Source: Alkalihalobacillus trypoxylicola (lineage in GTDB: Bacteria; Bacillota; Bacilli; Bacillales; Bacillaceae_D). Taken from it: a stretch of 64,000 bases of DNA. Positions within the stretch are counted from its first letter, which is position 1, and every line of letters starts with the position of its first letter. Of the stretch, positions 27,036 to 34,920 are shown piece by piece. The stretch is from contig NZ_LTAO01000023.1 in assembly GCF_001590785.1 (NCBI RefSeq), forward strand, positions 328,100 through 392,099, in the 5' to 3' direction. Below the pieces are notes generated by a model. That model worked only from the letters and a program-made list of their open reading frames with translations. It was not told the origin of the DNA and ran no database searches. Both the position numbers and the translations under genes were made by a program.

Positions 27036-27333
27036 AGAGACCGGGACAAAACTTGTTTTAAAATCGGATGCAAACATCAAGAACGAACCATGAAACCCTC
27101 CTTGTAAAAAAAGGAGGTTTTTTTTTGAAAGGGTAGATTCCCTGTGAAAGGCGTAAGCTAGCGACACAAAGAATGGAGACTTCAGCGGGAGGAAGCGGCA
27201 TGCCGAAGTCCACCTTTAAAAAAAGTTCATTCTGCAGCAACCCACCAGACGAAGTGTCCTGGCGGAGCGAACAGCTGGGCACCTAACATGCGAGGTAACA
27301 TTCGTTCATGAGTATTGTCTCATCCCCTTTCTT
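27036..27333 (+). repeat. Terminator-bearing repeat, family E, copy 1
   Basis: Starts AGAGACCGGGACAAAAC and ends near TGTCTCATCCCC, giving imperfect inverted ends (GACAAAACT/AGTATTGTC). It shares long blocks with the leftward copy at 63621-63850: TGTTTTAAAATC, GGATGCAAACAT, CCCTCCTT hairpin, GGGTAGATTC, TGTGAAAGGCGTAAGCTAGC, GGGCACCTAACATG. Unlike that copy it carries about 105 extra bases in the middle (about 27169-27272), with GGAGACTTCAGCGGGAGGAA and GCATGC. Confidence 0.85.
27094..27126 (+). terminator. Rho-independent terminator inside repeat E1
   Basis: CCTCCTT (27097-27103) pairs with AAGGAGG (27111-27117) across a 7-nt loop. Flanking A and T bases extend the stem and nine T bases follow. 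It should end the FMN reductase message. Confidence 0.8.
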
Positions 27334-27342
27334 CGTATATGG

Positions 27343-27467
27343 TTGAAAATTGCTTAATAGAGGGTTTTAATATACTCTTTTAAATTTCAAGAACATAAGG
27401 TCGCTTAAATAGCATAGAGAATACAGCTAATTACTCACTGTTAGTATTGAGTAATTAGCTGTTTTTT
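27343..27467 (+). ncRNA. Candidate small RNA of about 90 nt
   Basis: A promoter-like pair, TTGAAA 27343-27348 and TTTAAT 27366-27371 (17-bp spacing), is followed by a transcript start near 27378. A very strong terminator lies 45 nt later: ACAGCTAATTACTCA (27423-27437) pairs perfectly with its complement at 27448-27462, then a T run. There is no open frame between and no gene ending close upstream, so the terminator needs another transcript to act on. Confidence 0.35.
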
Positions 27468-27606
27468 ATATGTAAATGGAACCTTTTATATAGATGGACA
27501 AATCCAAAAAAGAAATAACTCCCAAGTGCCATGCACAGAATTTTAAATAGGATCCATTTATGACTGAACCTTACTTGAATTACACTTTACAAATTATGAT
27601 AATCGC

Positions 27607-27621
27607 CTTTTTAACATTAAA
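27607..27621 (+). promoter_or_regulatory. Motif shared by the sigma-pair and the 375-residue-protein genes, copy 1
   Basis: CTTTTTAACATTAAA lies 84 bp before the first half-sigma gene. Nearly the same sequence occurs before the 28489 gene. It does not look like a sigma-A promoter element and may be the upstream element read by the split sigma factor. Confidence 0.3.
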
Positions 27622-27690
27622 TTTCTTATATACACCGTTCCGATAACTAAAAACATTCATATTCTGTGAAACATGAAAGGAGGTCAATCT

Positions 27691-28029
27691 ATGGAAATAG
27701 TAACCTTATATAAAAATGAATTAAAGCGTATTGCTTGGCGGTTACAATATAAAGCCAGAGTGCTTAGTAAAAGAGAGTGTCGTTCTATCGAAGATATCAC
27801 TCCACACTATCACACTTCTAAAGAAGTAGATAATCTCATTTTAATCCAAGAACTGCTTGGAGAAATCCCAACCAATATGGGACGAAGGATTATTAAGGAT
27901 TTGTTCATTAAAGATTACTCTGAAGCTCAACTAGCGAAAGAGTTAAATATGTCTCAACAGGCGGTGAATAAATGGAAAAGAAAGACGCTCAATTTACTCT
28001 CACAGAAAGTGAATTTTTGGACTTATTAG
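27691..28029 (+). CDS. Sigma factor region 4-only protein (SigO-like half of a split sigma factor)
   Basis: About 112 residues. ATG 27691 follows AAAGGAGGTC. Residues about 50-107 form a sigma-70 region 4 domain with the helix-turn-helix YSEAQLAKELNMSQQAVNKW, which would bind a -35 element. The N-terminal 45 residues are basic and helical; no region 2 can be seen, so it cannot melt a promoter alone. The next gene overlaps it by 58 bp and looks like region 2. In B. subtilis SigO (region 4) and RsoA (region 2) work as such a pair. Membership is inferred from layout and motifs, not from alignment. Confidence 0.75.
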   Translation: MEIVTLYKNELKRIAWRLQYKARVLSKRECRSIEDITPHYHTSKEVDNLILIQELLGEIPTNMGRRIIKDLFIKDYSEAQLAKELNMSQQAVNKWKRKTLNLLSQKVNFWTY

Positions 28030-28238
28030 TAAAAGCAAGAAATAAAGATGAAAAATCAATATTAATACTTTTACATTATTTTGAACCGGACATGCGCTCT
28101 CATAGTCGCTATATTAAAATGCCCAAGGAAGATGCCTTGCAAAGCATGCGATTAGCGATGATCGAACTTTTTCATCATCCTCCCAAACCAGTGGCAGATA
28201 TTCACTTTCCGGATTTAAACATTGAAAAGAGAGATTAA
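27972..28238 (+). CDS. Sigma factor region 2-like protein (RsoA-like partner)
   Basis: 88 residues. The stretch ESEFLDLLVKARNKDEKSILILLHYFEPDM resembles sigma region 1.2/2.1 and conjugative-transposon HTH_16 domains, and DALQSMRLAMIELFHH resembles region 2.2, the part that grips the RNA polymerase beta' coiled coil. There is no region 4. Its ATG lies 58 bp inside the preceding region 4 gene in another frame, an unusually long overlap that suggests coupled, near-equal synthesis. Its ribosome site (GGCGGTG) is weak, which fits coupling. Together the two could form one functional alternative sigma factor. Confidence 0.65.
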   Translation: MEKKDAQFTLTESEFLDLLVKARNKDEKSILILLHYFEPDMRSHSRYIKMPKEDALQSMRLAMIELFHHPPKPVADIHFPDLNIEKRD

Positions 28239-28318
28239 AACCTTTGACTTTCAATAGTAAGGTCAACAGTTTCAACAATTGTACTTGAATAGGTGTGGTC
28301 ACTCTTTAAAAATAGACT

Positions 28319-28333
28319 CTTTTAACATTTAAA
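28319..28333 (+). promoter_or_regulatory. Motif shared by the sigma-pair and the 375-residue-protein genes, copy 2
   Basis: CTTTTAACATTTAAA, near-identical to 27607-27621, lies 156 bp before the 28489 start. A TATAAT (28367-28372) follows, but no matched -35 is at the right distance. It could mark a promoter used by the neighbouring split sigma factor. Confidence 0.3.
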
Positions 28334-28488
28334 AACGGTTGTAAAAACAAGTTTGATTTTACCTTTTATAATGAGAGCGAATTAAAATAACAGATACAAA
28401 CGTGGGATCGATTGTATTGTTATCATCCCTTTAATTCCCTCATCTATCCTATTACTAAAATATAATTTTAAAGAAAAGAGGATCACTT

Positions 28489-29616
28489 ATGGCTTGTAAT
28501 CAAAGTACTAAATCAATTGTATCAATCCCTAAACCTTCGAATTTGCCTAATACACCAAGCGCTTCTCCATTTGAACAAACTACTCGATTTTTTTGTTCGG
28601 ATAACCCAGAAACGATTAATTCAAGTACCACCACCTTCACAAATGGTTTTGCAACTTTGTGGAGCGATACCGTTTCCGGCAGCTCTAGTGTACGATACAG
28701 AGTTTTTGCTTGGCATTATAATTCGACCGTATCACCTATGAAATTCGGTATCACAGTAGGTAATGCTGGTACTTCATCCTATTCTATTCATAATTTGAGA
28801 AATGCGATAGAAGTGCGTCCTTTCGGTCAAATTGGAGACTTAGGTAGATGCGCTGCTTCAGCTTTAATCGGAAATACTATGGATTCTATTACGCCAACGG
28901 ATTCTTCTGCTCCAATAGGTGGCATCGGTGTAGTAAGAGAATGGATAGTCGGTGCTGGACAACTAGTAGGGGGAGTTATCGAATTTACAATAAGCAATAC
29001 GACTCCGAATGTTGGAATGAATTACAGAGTGCGTACAGTCATGGCAAATAGTTCAACCGCCAACTTACGTTTAAATCAAACTCCCGTTGTCAACTATTTT
29101 GTTGGGCAAAATAATAGTATTCACCCTCGTGGCTCATGGGGATTTGCTGGCATTTCTAGTTCGGTAGCATACGAAGCCGCTGCATCCGGACAAAAATGGG
29201 AATACCATAGCATTAGTAACAATGCTACTGATAACCTTCAAACGGAGACTAATTCTTACAGAATACAAGGGGCTCCAACCAGTCAAGGACCCGCTTCCAG
29301 TAATAAAGGACATTATGGCTTAAAATATAACCTAGCAGTTACTCTCACAAATCGAAGTCAGGTTCAAAAAACGATAAAGATTTATCTGGCTGCGCGAGGT
29401 GCTGATTCCTATTTTGGTGCTGTACAATGGAGCGGAGATGGTATAACTTATAAAATTCCTACTTTAGCTCCTGCTAACGCAACAAGCTCTAATCAGAACG
29501 CTATTGAGGTTGCAACGGTGACTCTAAATCCAGGAGTAACCATCAATCGAACTATTACTATCTCAAACGCAGGAGGGGCAGCAACTCCCGTTCTAGTTGC
29601 ATTTCAAACCGTATAG
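28489..29616 (+). CDS. Ser/Thr/Asn/Gly-rich beta-structured protein of unknown function
   Basis: 375 residues without signal peptide or TM segment, starting MACNQSTKS. It is rich in Ser, Thr, Asn, Gly, Ala and poor in Lys and Glu, with alternating beta-strand-like patterns, as in surface or fibre proteins. The C-terminal half (about 215-375) has segments HPRGSWGFAG, NKGHYGLKYNLAVTLTNRS and a final VTLNPGVTINRTITIS, suggesting a beta-sandwich domain. I do not recognise the family with confidence. It follows the split sigma pair in the same direction and has its own upstream motif and AGAGGAT ribosome site. A spore-surface or self-assembling role is only a guess. Confidence 0.7.
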   Translation: MACNQSTKSIVSIPKPSNLPNTPSASPFEQTTRFFCSDNPETINSSTTTFTNGFATLWSDTVSGSSSVRYRVFAWHYNSTVSPMKFGITVGNAGTSSYSIHNLRNAIEVRPFGQIGDLGRCAASALIGNTMDSITPTDSSAPIGGIGVVREWIVGAGQLVGGVIEFTISNTTPNVGMNYRVRTVMANSSTANLRLNQTPVVNYFVGQNNSIHPRGSWGFAGISSSVAYEAAASGQKWEYHSISNNATDNLQTETNSYRIQGAPTSQGPASSNKGHYGLKYNLAVTLTNRSQVQKTIKIYLAARGADSYFGAVQWSGDGITYKIPTLAPANATSSNQNAIEVATVTLNPGVTINRTITISNAGGAATPVLVAFQTV

Positions 29617-29637
29617 ATAGAAATGTTTAAAATAGAT

Positions 29638-29671
29638 AAAAGGGAGCTGTTACATGTGACAGCTCCCTTTG
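29638..29671. terminator. Bidirectional terminator
   Basis: AAAGGGAGCTGT (29638-29649) pairs with ACAGCTCCCTTT (29659-29670), a 12-bp stem. It lies between the 375-residue-protein gene and the converging 91-residue gene. The T run is better on the minus strand. Confidence 0.75.
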
Positions 29672-29688
29672 GCTTAATAAGACTTTCT

Positions 29689-29964
29689 TTAACGTGATAG
29701 CTTTTGCTTTTTGAACCACTTTTTATAAGCGAATAAAATAATTGCACAGATAGCTGTTACTGCTAAAAAGGTCCATACAAAAGAGCCAGGGGAATAGATA
29801 ACACCAAACGCAACCTGTGTTTCTAAATAGGCAATGCTTGTATACTGTTCTGCAATTTCAGGCATATTAGAACTTGGTTCTATGCTACTTATTAAGAATA
29901 AACTTACATAGTAAGCAACGTGAATCAATAATGATCCTAAAACTGCTTGAAAAATGATTTTCAT
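29689..29964 (-). CDS. Small membrane protein of unknown function
   Basis: 91 residues with two TMs (about 5-26 and 62-82), a basic tail KKWFKKQKLSR, and a loop of about 35 residues predicted outside. No family recognised. GAAGGAGAAGG precedes ATG. It stands alone between the 375-residue-protein gene and the YtrA-type ABC operon. Confidence 0.6.
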   Translation of the reverse strand: MKIIFQAVLGSLLIHVAYYVSLFLISSIEPSSNMPEIAEQYTSIAYLETQVAFGVIYSPGSFVWTFLAVTAICAIILFAYKKWFKKQKLSR

Positions 29965-30162
29965 TCTTCCTTCTCCTTCTATAATGAATCATAAGCACTC
30001 ATATATTCCACTCGTTAAAGGTGCTCACCACTTCATTGTCATATACTACCATTATATGGTATGAATTCTTGCTTTTGAAGAAAAATATTATGGTCTTGTC
30101 CATAAAAATATGAACTTTACGAACAAATAAATGGTTATGCTATTCACTCACTAGAAAAGACT

Positions 30163-30187
30163 GATCACCTAATTGAAATAGGTGACC
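30163..30187 (-). terminator. Probable terminator of the YtrA-type ABC operon
   Basis: TCACCTA (30165-30171) and TAGGTGA (30179-30185) form a stem with a 7-nt loop. On the minus strand it is followed by a short T-rich stretch. Confidence 0.5.
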
Positions 30188-30234
30188 AGCTATGGTTATT
30201 AGAGATAGGAGTGTCCTATCACCTACCCATATCT

Positions 30235-30894
30235 TTAAAATTCCTTTTTTTGATAAATAAACACTGTCACAAAATAAGAAAGGATAAAGATTATTAGATT
30301 TAAAACTAAGAATAGTAAAGAAAAAATTAAATCTATATGACCTTCTACAGATAAACCAAACCAGCCTAAGCTAATGATTTGTTGAAACAGCCAACCAGCA
30401 AAAATGTAAATGCCGATAGCCGAGAATACACCAATATATAAAATCATATCCGATTTTTCCGTACCATAATAGTACGTTAGTGGATAAGAAACATACCCAA
30501 TAATGAACGCGATACCCATTCCATTCATTAATGAATTCAGGAGCGCACTCACTTGAATTCCTCCGATAAACTCATTCATCGCAAAGATTAAAAGAAAGGT
30601 TATCATCGTTCCCGCTAGTAGCAATAGTAAAAAGAAATAATAGTGACTTTGAACAACATGTCTTCTTTTAATCGGAAACGTCAGTACAAATTTATTCCAG
30701 CCTGATGCAGATTCATGCTTCAATGCTTCAAAAGCAGGGGAAATCATAAACATAATCGGAACCCAAGTAGCCATAGAGAGCAGCATATCATTGCTTGACA
30801 ACAGCATAACTGCTACAAGAAGGACACTAATGAAGAAATAATTTTTTAAGCTCTTATCAACTGTATAATATTGATTAAGCACTAAGCCTCTCAT
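30235..30894 (-). CDS. ABC-2 type membrane permease (second transporter)
   Basis: 219 residues with about six TMs, no large soluble domain. The segment FEALKHESASGWNKFVLTFPIKRRHVVQSHY resembles the ABC-2 family loop that follows TM2 in YtrC/YhcI-like subunits. It overlaps the preceding ATPase gene by 4 bp. GAAAGGAG lies 9 bp before ATG. It should form an exporter with that ATPase. Its substrate is unknown; Ytr-type systems respond to cell-wall antibiotics. Confidence 0.8.
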   Translation of the reverse strand: MRGLVLNQYYTVDKSLKNYFFISVLLVAVMLLSSNDMLLSMATWVPIMFMISPAFEALKHESASGWNKFVLTFPIKRRHVVQSHYYFFLLLLLAGTMITFLLIFAMNEFIGGIQVSALLNSLMNGMGIAFIIGYVSYPLTYYYGTEKSDMILYIGVFSAIGIYIFAGWLFQQIISLGWFGLSVEGHIDLIFSLLFLVLNLIIFILSYFVTVFIYQKKEF

Positions 30895-31754
30895 CGTTTT
30901 TCTCCTTTCATTAATAAAAGCGTAACATCATCGATGGAAAAGGGTTGAACCTCTAATGGAGGTAGAATGGCTTCACGGTTATTGAAAAGGATTTGAACCT
31001 CTCCATTCTCTATTTTTCGGTGTGCCACTACATGATGATGATTGACTATTTTTTTGTACTGCTTCTCCTCACAGGTAGCTATAGCATAGCTATTTAGAAG
31101 CTCTTCTTTTTCAACCTTTAATACGATTTCGCCATCCTTTATAAAAACTAGCTGATCAGCAATTTTCTCAATATCTGATGTAATGTGTGAAGACATTAAT
31201 ATACCTTTTTCTTGATTCTCTACAAAAGCCTTTAGTACATCTAAAACCTCTTCTCTACCAGAAGGATCTAAACCAGCAGTGGCTTCATCCAGTATGAGAA
31301 GTTTCGCCTCATGAGATAGCGCTACAGCTACCGATAGCTTCATAGACATTCCTCTAGAAAAATCCTGTAGTTTCTTATCATTAGGTAAGTTAAAGAGTTT
31401 AATATAGTGGTGAAATGTACGTTGATTCCAACATTTATAAATCCGTTTAAGGACCTTTTCTAATTTCTTAATGGTAATTGCCTTTGGAAGCTTCATATCA
31501 TCATATACGACTCCAATATCCTCTTTAAGAAGCTGGTTATCTGTATGCATTTCTTGACCAAATACCCTTATTACACCTTGGTCTTTATATAAAGTTCCTA
31601 GGACAGCTCCCATCGTTGTAGATTTTCCTGCTCCATTTTGACCTATAAAACCAACAATAGAACCACTAGGAATCGTTAAAGAGACATCTCTCAAGGCAAA
31701 TTCAGACTTTTTATAGCGTTTACTTAAATGGTTTACTTCTAAAATAGCTGTCAT
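30891..31754 (-). CDS. ABC transporter ATP-binding protein (YtrB-like)
   Basis: 287 residues. Walker A GQNGAGKST, signature region FSRGMSMK (LSGGQ replaced by FSRGM), Walker B LLILDEATAGLDP and switch His LMSSHITSD. The altered signature and the DEATAGLDP motif are typical of YtrB/YhcH-like exporters. Upstream GGAGG gives a firm start. It pairs with the overlapping permease downstream. Confidence 0.9.
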   Translation of the reverse strand: MTAILEVNHLSKRYKKSEFALRDVSLTIPSGSIVGFIGQNGAGKSTTMGAVLGTLYKDQGVIRVFGQEMHTDNQLLKEDIGVVYDDMKLPKAITIKKLEKVLKRIYKCWNQRTFHHYIKLFNLPNDKKLQDFSRGMSMKLSVAVALSHEAKLLILDEATAGLDPSGREEVLDVLKAFVENQEKGILMSSHITSDIEKIADQLVFIKDGEIVLKVEKEELLNSYAIATCEEKQYKKIVNHHHVVAHRKIENGEVQILFNNREAILPPLEVQPFSIDDVTLLLMKGEKR

Positions 31755-31776
31755 TAACTTTTCCTCCTTTTTTTAT

Positions 31777-32391
31777 TTAAAACTCTTTAGATTGATAGAT
31801 TTTGATTGATAAAATCCAGGATAGTACATACAGTAAAATACCTACAGGAATCATGAAGCTCTTGAAGCCTTCTGCTATAAGATGGTAAAAGTTAGACAGT
31901 GCTTCAAATATATAGTCTACCTGCTTTCCGTTCATAAACTCTAAAACACCAAAGCCTCCTATGATGAGGATAACCGCCATTATAATGACTGTTTGAAAAT
32001 TAAATTTATAGATTAGAGGCATAACAAGAGCAGAAATGATTAAAATGATTAAATAACTGACCGCCATCATCGAGAAATCAAATGAATAGTCGGTACGGTT
32101 CATTACATGATGTCCTATCAAATAAATAATGATGAGAGGCAATGGAAAAAACAAAACAACTAAATACCTGGCACTGACGATTTCTTTCCTTGTATAAGGT
32201 AATGAAAGAAAGAGTAATTGAGCTTTATCCTTTTGATCACTATAGAATGCTGTTGCCAAGAATACTAAACCAATAAAAACGACAATAAAATAAGGGTGAA
32301 GTCCAGAAAAGATGTAAATTAGGATTAGTATTGGATAAAAAATAAAGCTCATCCTTTGCAAAAATAAATCCTTTTTTATTAAATTAAGCAT
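31777..32391 (-). CDS. ABC-2 type membrane permease (first transporter)
   Basis: 204 residues with six predicted TMs. QKDKAQLLFLSLPYTRKEIVSARYLV after TM2 is the conserved cytoplasmic loop of the ABC2-membrane family (DUF1700/YtrC group). It overlaps the end of the upstream ATPase gene by 8 bp, so expression is coupled. Likely partner is the 32384 ATPase. Confidence 0.82.
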   Translation of the reverse strand: MLNLIKKDLFLQRMSFIFYPILILIYIFSGLHPYFIVVFIGLVFLATAFYSDQKDKAQLLFLSLPYTRKEIVSARYLVVLFFPLPLIIIYLIGHHVMNRTDYSFDFSMMAVSYLIILIISALVMPLIYKFNFQTVIIMAVILIIGGFGVLEFMNGKQVDYIFEALSNFYHLIAEGFKSFMIPVGILLYVLSWILSIKIYQSKEF

Positions 32392-33250
32392 GTGCTCTCC
32401 GCCTTTTCGTAAAATACATGATGTCTTCTAGGCTCGCTTTTTCTATTAAAACCTCTTCTCCAAATAGATTTTCTACATTAAGTACTTGATTCGTTAAGGC
32501 TTCAAAGCTAGAATTTGATTTTTCAATCGATAAAAATTCACGTTCTGTATCTTGATCAAGAAGCTCTATATTTCCTCTAACTACAGCAAACTCTTTTTCT
32601 ATCTGATAAAATTCCTTTGTAAAAACATGTGCTCCTTGGTCAATAAAGGTAATATAATCGGCAATCCGATCCATATCGGTCGTAATATGTGAGGAGAAAA
32701 GGATAGATTTATTTTCATCTAGCATTAATTCTCGTAATAATTGTAAAAACTCTCTCCGAAAAGTAGGGTCCAGCCCAGCAGTCGGCTCATCCATTAATAG
32801 AAGCTCCGCTTGGTGTGAAAGGGCAAATGCCAAGGACGCCTTCATTTTCATCCCTTTAGAAAATTTGTTGATTGATTGCTTTTGTGGTAATTCAAATTTG
32901 TCTAGATAGTATTGGAAATCGGATTCTTCCCATCCTCCATAAGCAGGTGCTATTATTTTTTTTATTTCATGAATCGACATCGATTCGAATAAAATATTTT
33001 CATCAAAAACAACACCGATTCTCTCTTTAATCTCTTTTTCGTGCTTTTGAAGGTCTAAACCAAATATAGAAATTTGACCACTATCAGGCTTAATTAAGTT
33101 TAATAGCATCTTCAAAATCGTTGTCTTCCCCGATCCATTAGCACCAATAAAACCAGTAACAAAGCCTTTTTTTATCGAAAAGGACATATTTTGTAATTGA
33201 AATTCCTTAAAACTCTTACTCACATCATTCATCTGGATAACGTTTTCCAT
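32384..33250 (-). CDS. ABC transporter ATP-binding protein (YtrB-like)
   Basis: 288 residues. Walker A GANGSGKTT, signature FSKGMKMK, Walker B LLLMDEPTAGLDP, switch His LFSSHITTD. It resembles the second ATPase of the operon throughout, which suggests an old duplication of an ATPase/permease unit. Its start overlaps the stop codon of the GntR gene by one base, with GAGGAGG upstream. Confidence 0.9.
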   Translation of the reverse strand: MENVIQMNDVSKSFKEFQLQNMSFSIKKGFVTGFIGANGSGKTTILKMLLNLIKPDSGQISIFGLDLQKHEKEIKERIGVVFDENILFESMSIHEIKKIIAPAYGGWEESDFQYYLDKFELPQKQSINKFSKGMKMKASLAFALSHQAELLLMDEPTAGLDPTFRREFLQLLRELMLDENKSILFSSHITTDMDRIADYITFIDQGAHVFTKEFYQIEKEFAVVRGNIELLDQDTEREFLSIEKSNSSFEALTNQVLNVENLFGEEVLIEKASLEDIMYFTKRRRAHA

Positions 33251-33627
33251 TAGGATTCCTCCTCGTAAAGCAATGACATCATTTCCATTAATTCTTCTAA
33301 CGAAATATTTAAATCCTTAGCATTCTGAATGGCATCCACTAATTTTTCTTCCACCACTTTTAATTTCCTTTCTTTGAAAATCTCTTGATTTTGTTCGGAT
33401 ACAAATGACCCTTTGCCAACTATTGAATAAATGAAACCAAGCTTTTCTAGTTCCTCATACGCTCTTTTGGTTGTAATCACACTGATTTGTAGCTCTTTTG
33501 CTAGTTGCCTCATTGAAGGAAGTGCTGCCCCTTCAACTAAAGAACCTGTTAAAATCTTGTTTTTTATTTGATGACTAATTTGTTCATAAATAGGCTCTTT
33601 TGATTGATTTGAAATCATAATATGCAT
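33250..33627 (-). CDS. GntR-family repressor, YtrA subfamily
   Basis: About 125 residues: winged HTH (about 10-75; EPIYEQISHQIKNKILTGSL, LPSMRQLAKELQISVITTKRAYEELE) and a short helical dimerisation tail, the size of YtrA repressors. ATG 33627 has GAGG at 9 bp; the frame stays open upstream through the operator region, so a longer start is unlikely. It is first in an operon with two ATPase/permease pairs, the arrangement of ytrA in B. subtilis, and should repress it. Confidence 0.9.
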   Translation of the reverse strand: MHIMISNQSKEPIYEQISHQIKNKILTGSLVEGAALPSMRQLAKELQISVITTKRAYEELEKLGFIYSIVGKGSFVSEQNQEIFKERKLKVVEEKLVDAIQNAKDLNISLEELMEMMSLLYEEES

Positions 33628-33648
33628 GTAGCATAACCTCGCATTATA

Positions 33649-33671
33649 TTGTATATATACTATATACACAA
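33649..33671. promoter_or_regulatory. YtrA-type operator
   Basis: A 23-bp near-perfect inverted repeat: TTGTATATATA on the left and TATATACACAA on the right. It lies 22 bp upstream of the GntR start codon, where the -10/-35 region is expected. Symmetry and AT composition resemble YtrA operators. Confidence 0.65.
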
Positions 33672-33803
33672 TATACACATATATCAAACATAAATCAACT
33701 AGAAAAAAGATTTTCTTCTAAAAATAAGCAGTAATCGCTGCTTGCTCCAACAAAAAAAGCCTGCTGTACCCCGCATTTACAAAGATATAACAAGCTTTCC
33801 TCA

Positions 33804-34898
33804 TTATGAACTTTTTATCGTTTTTTTCTTTAGGCGAATCATAATAGCAAGTAATAAAGGGATGAATCCACCAACAATAAAAACAAAAGAAACCCAAGGT
33901 AAACCTACTTGATAAATAATGGAGCTTGCATTTGGAGATACGGCTTGTGCAATCGCAAATATGATAAATACAATAGGGAAAATTAACATACGATAGCTTG
34001 ATAATTTAAATAAATGCTCAAGTAATTTTAACCCGATATAAATCATTAAGCACAATTTAATAAAAGAGGTCATAATCCATTGAATCGCAATAAAAACTTC
34101 TATCCTTTGCAAAAAGTCACCTATATATATTTTTTTAACTACAAAGAAATTCGGAAAGTTAATAATAGAGGTGAGCTGTGGACCAATCGTTAAGATCGTA
34201 ATTAAGACTTTAAACACTAATATAATGCCACCAAAAATAACGCCTACATACATAGCTTTTTTTGCTTTTTCTGATTGATTAACCATTGGGTATATGGTGA
34301 GAAGTAAGGAAAGCTCAAGAAATGGTATGGATGTCATTAGTAATGAGCCTTTGAAAACCCTTGGAAATCCCTCTTCTAAAATAGGAGTTAAAAAATCAAA
34401 ATTGAAATCCTTTACAGATAGAAGGATGGTAATAAATACTATAATAATGACCATTGGAAAGAGTATTTCTGCCGTTCTCGCTAGTACCTCTATTCCATAT
34501 ATCATCGCAATTAAAGCCGGTACTAAAATGAGAAATTGAATCGCATAAATAGGTGTTTCAGGAATGATTTGCGACTTTAGAAAATCACCTACATCTCTTA
34601 AAGTTAGGCTAGCTATGTAAAGCGATAATAAGCTAAAAACCAAAATGAAAAGACCACCGATTACTTTTCCAAAAGCACTTTCTAAAAGTAACCCAAATGA
34701 TTGCTGATTTCCCTTTCTATAAACCTTAGAATAAATAAAAACGAAAATTAAACCAAAACCTATTGCCATTAAAGCAGATAACCAAGCATCCTGCTTGGCT
34801 AGTCCCACTAAAGCGGATGGCAAAACAAGTATAGAGCTTCCTAAAACGTATAAAGTAATTAATATCATGAATTGATAAGAAGATATTTGAATAGGCAT
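33804..34898 (-). CDS. Spore germinant receptor B subunit (GerAB family permease)
   Basis: 364 residues with about ten TMs. The amino-acid/polyamine/organocation transporter-like fold starts ISSYQFMILITLYVLGSSILVLPSAL, the family N-terminus. It forms part of the inner-membrane germinant receptor of the spore and is thought to bind the small-molecule germinant. It is last in the operon, after A, C and a small D-like gene. AAAGGAG lies upstream. Expression would be in the forespore; no clear sigma-G promoter was identified. Confidence 0.92.
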   Translation of the reverse strand: MPIQISSYQFMILITLYVLGSSILVLPSALVGLAKQDAWLSALMAIGFGLIFVFIYSKVYRKGNQQSFGLLLESAFGKVIGGLFILVFSLLSLYIASLTLRDVGDFLKSQIIPETPIYAIQFLILVPALIAMIYGIEVLARTAEILFPMVIIIVFITILLSVKDFNFDFLTPILEEGFPRVFKGSLLMTSIPFLELSLLLTIYPMVNQSEKAKKAMYVGVIFGGIILVFKVLITILTIGPQLTSIINFPNFFVVKKIYIGDFLQRIEVFIAIQWIMTSFIKLCLMIYIGLKLLEHLFKLSSYRMLIFPIVFIIFAIAQAVSPNASSIIYQVGLPWVSFVFIVGGFIPLLLAIMIRLKKKTIKSS

Positions 34899-34920
34899 TC
34901 ACTTTAGCTCCTTTAATAGG

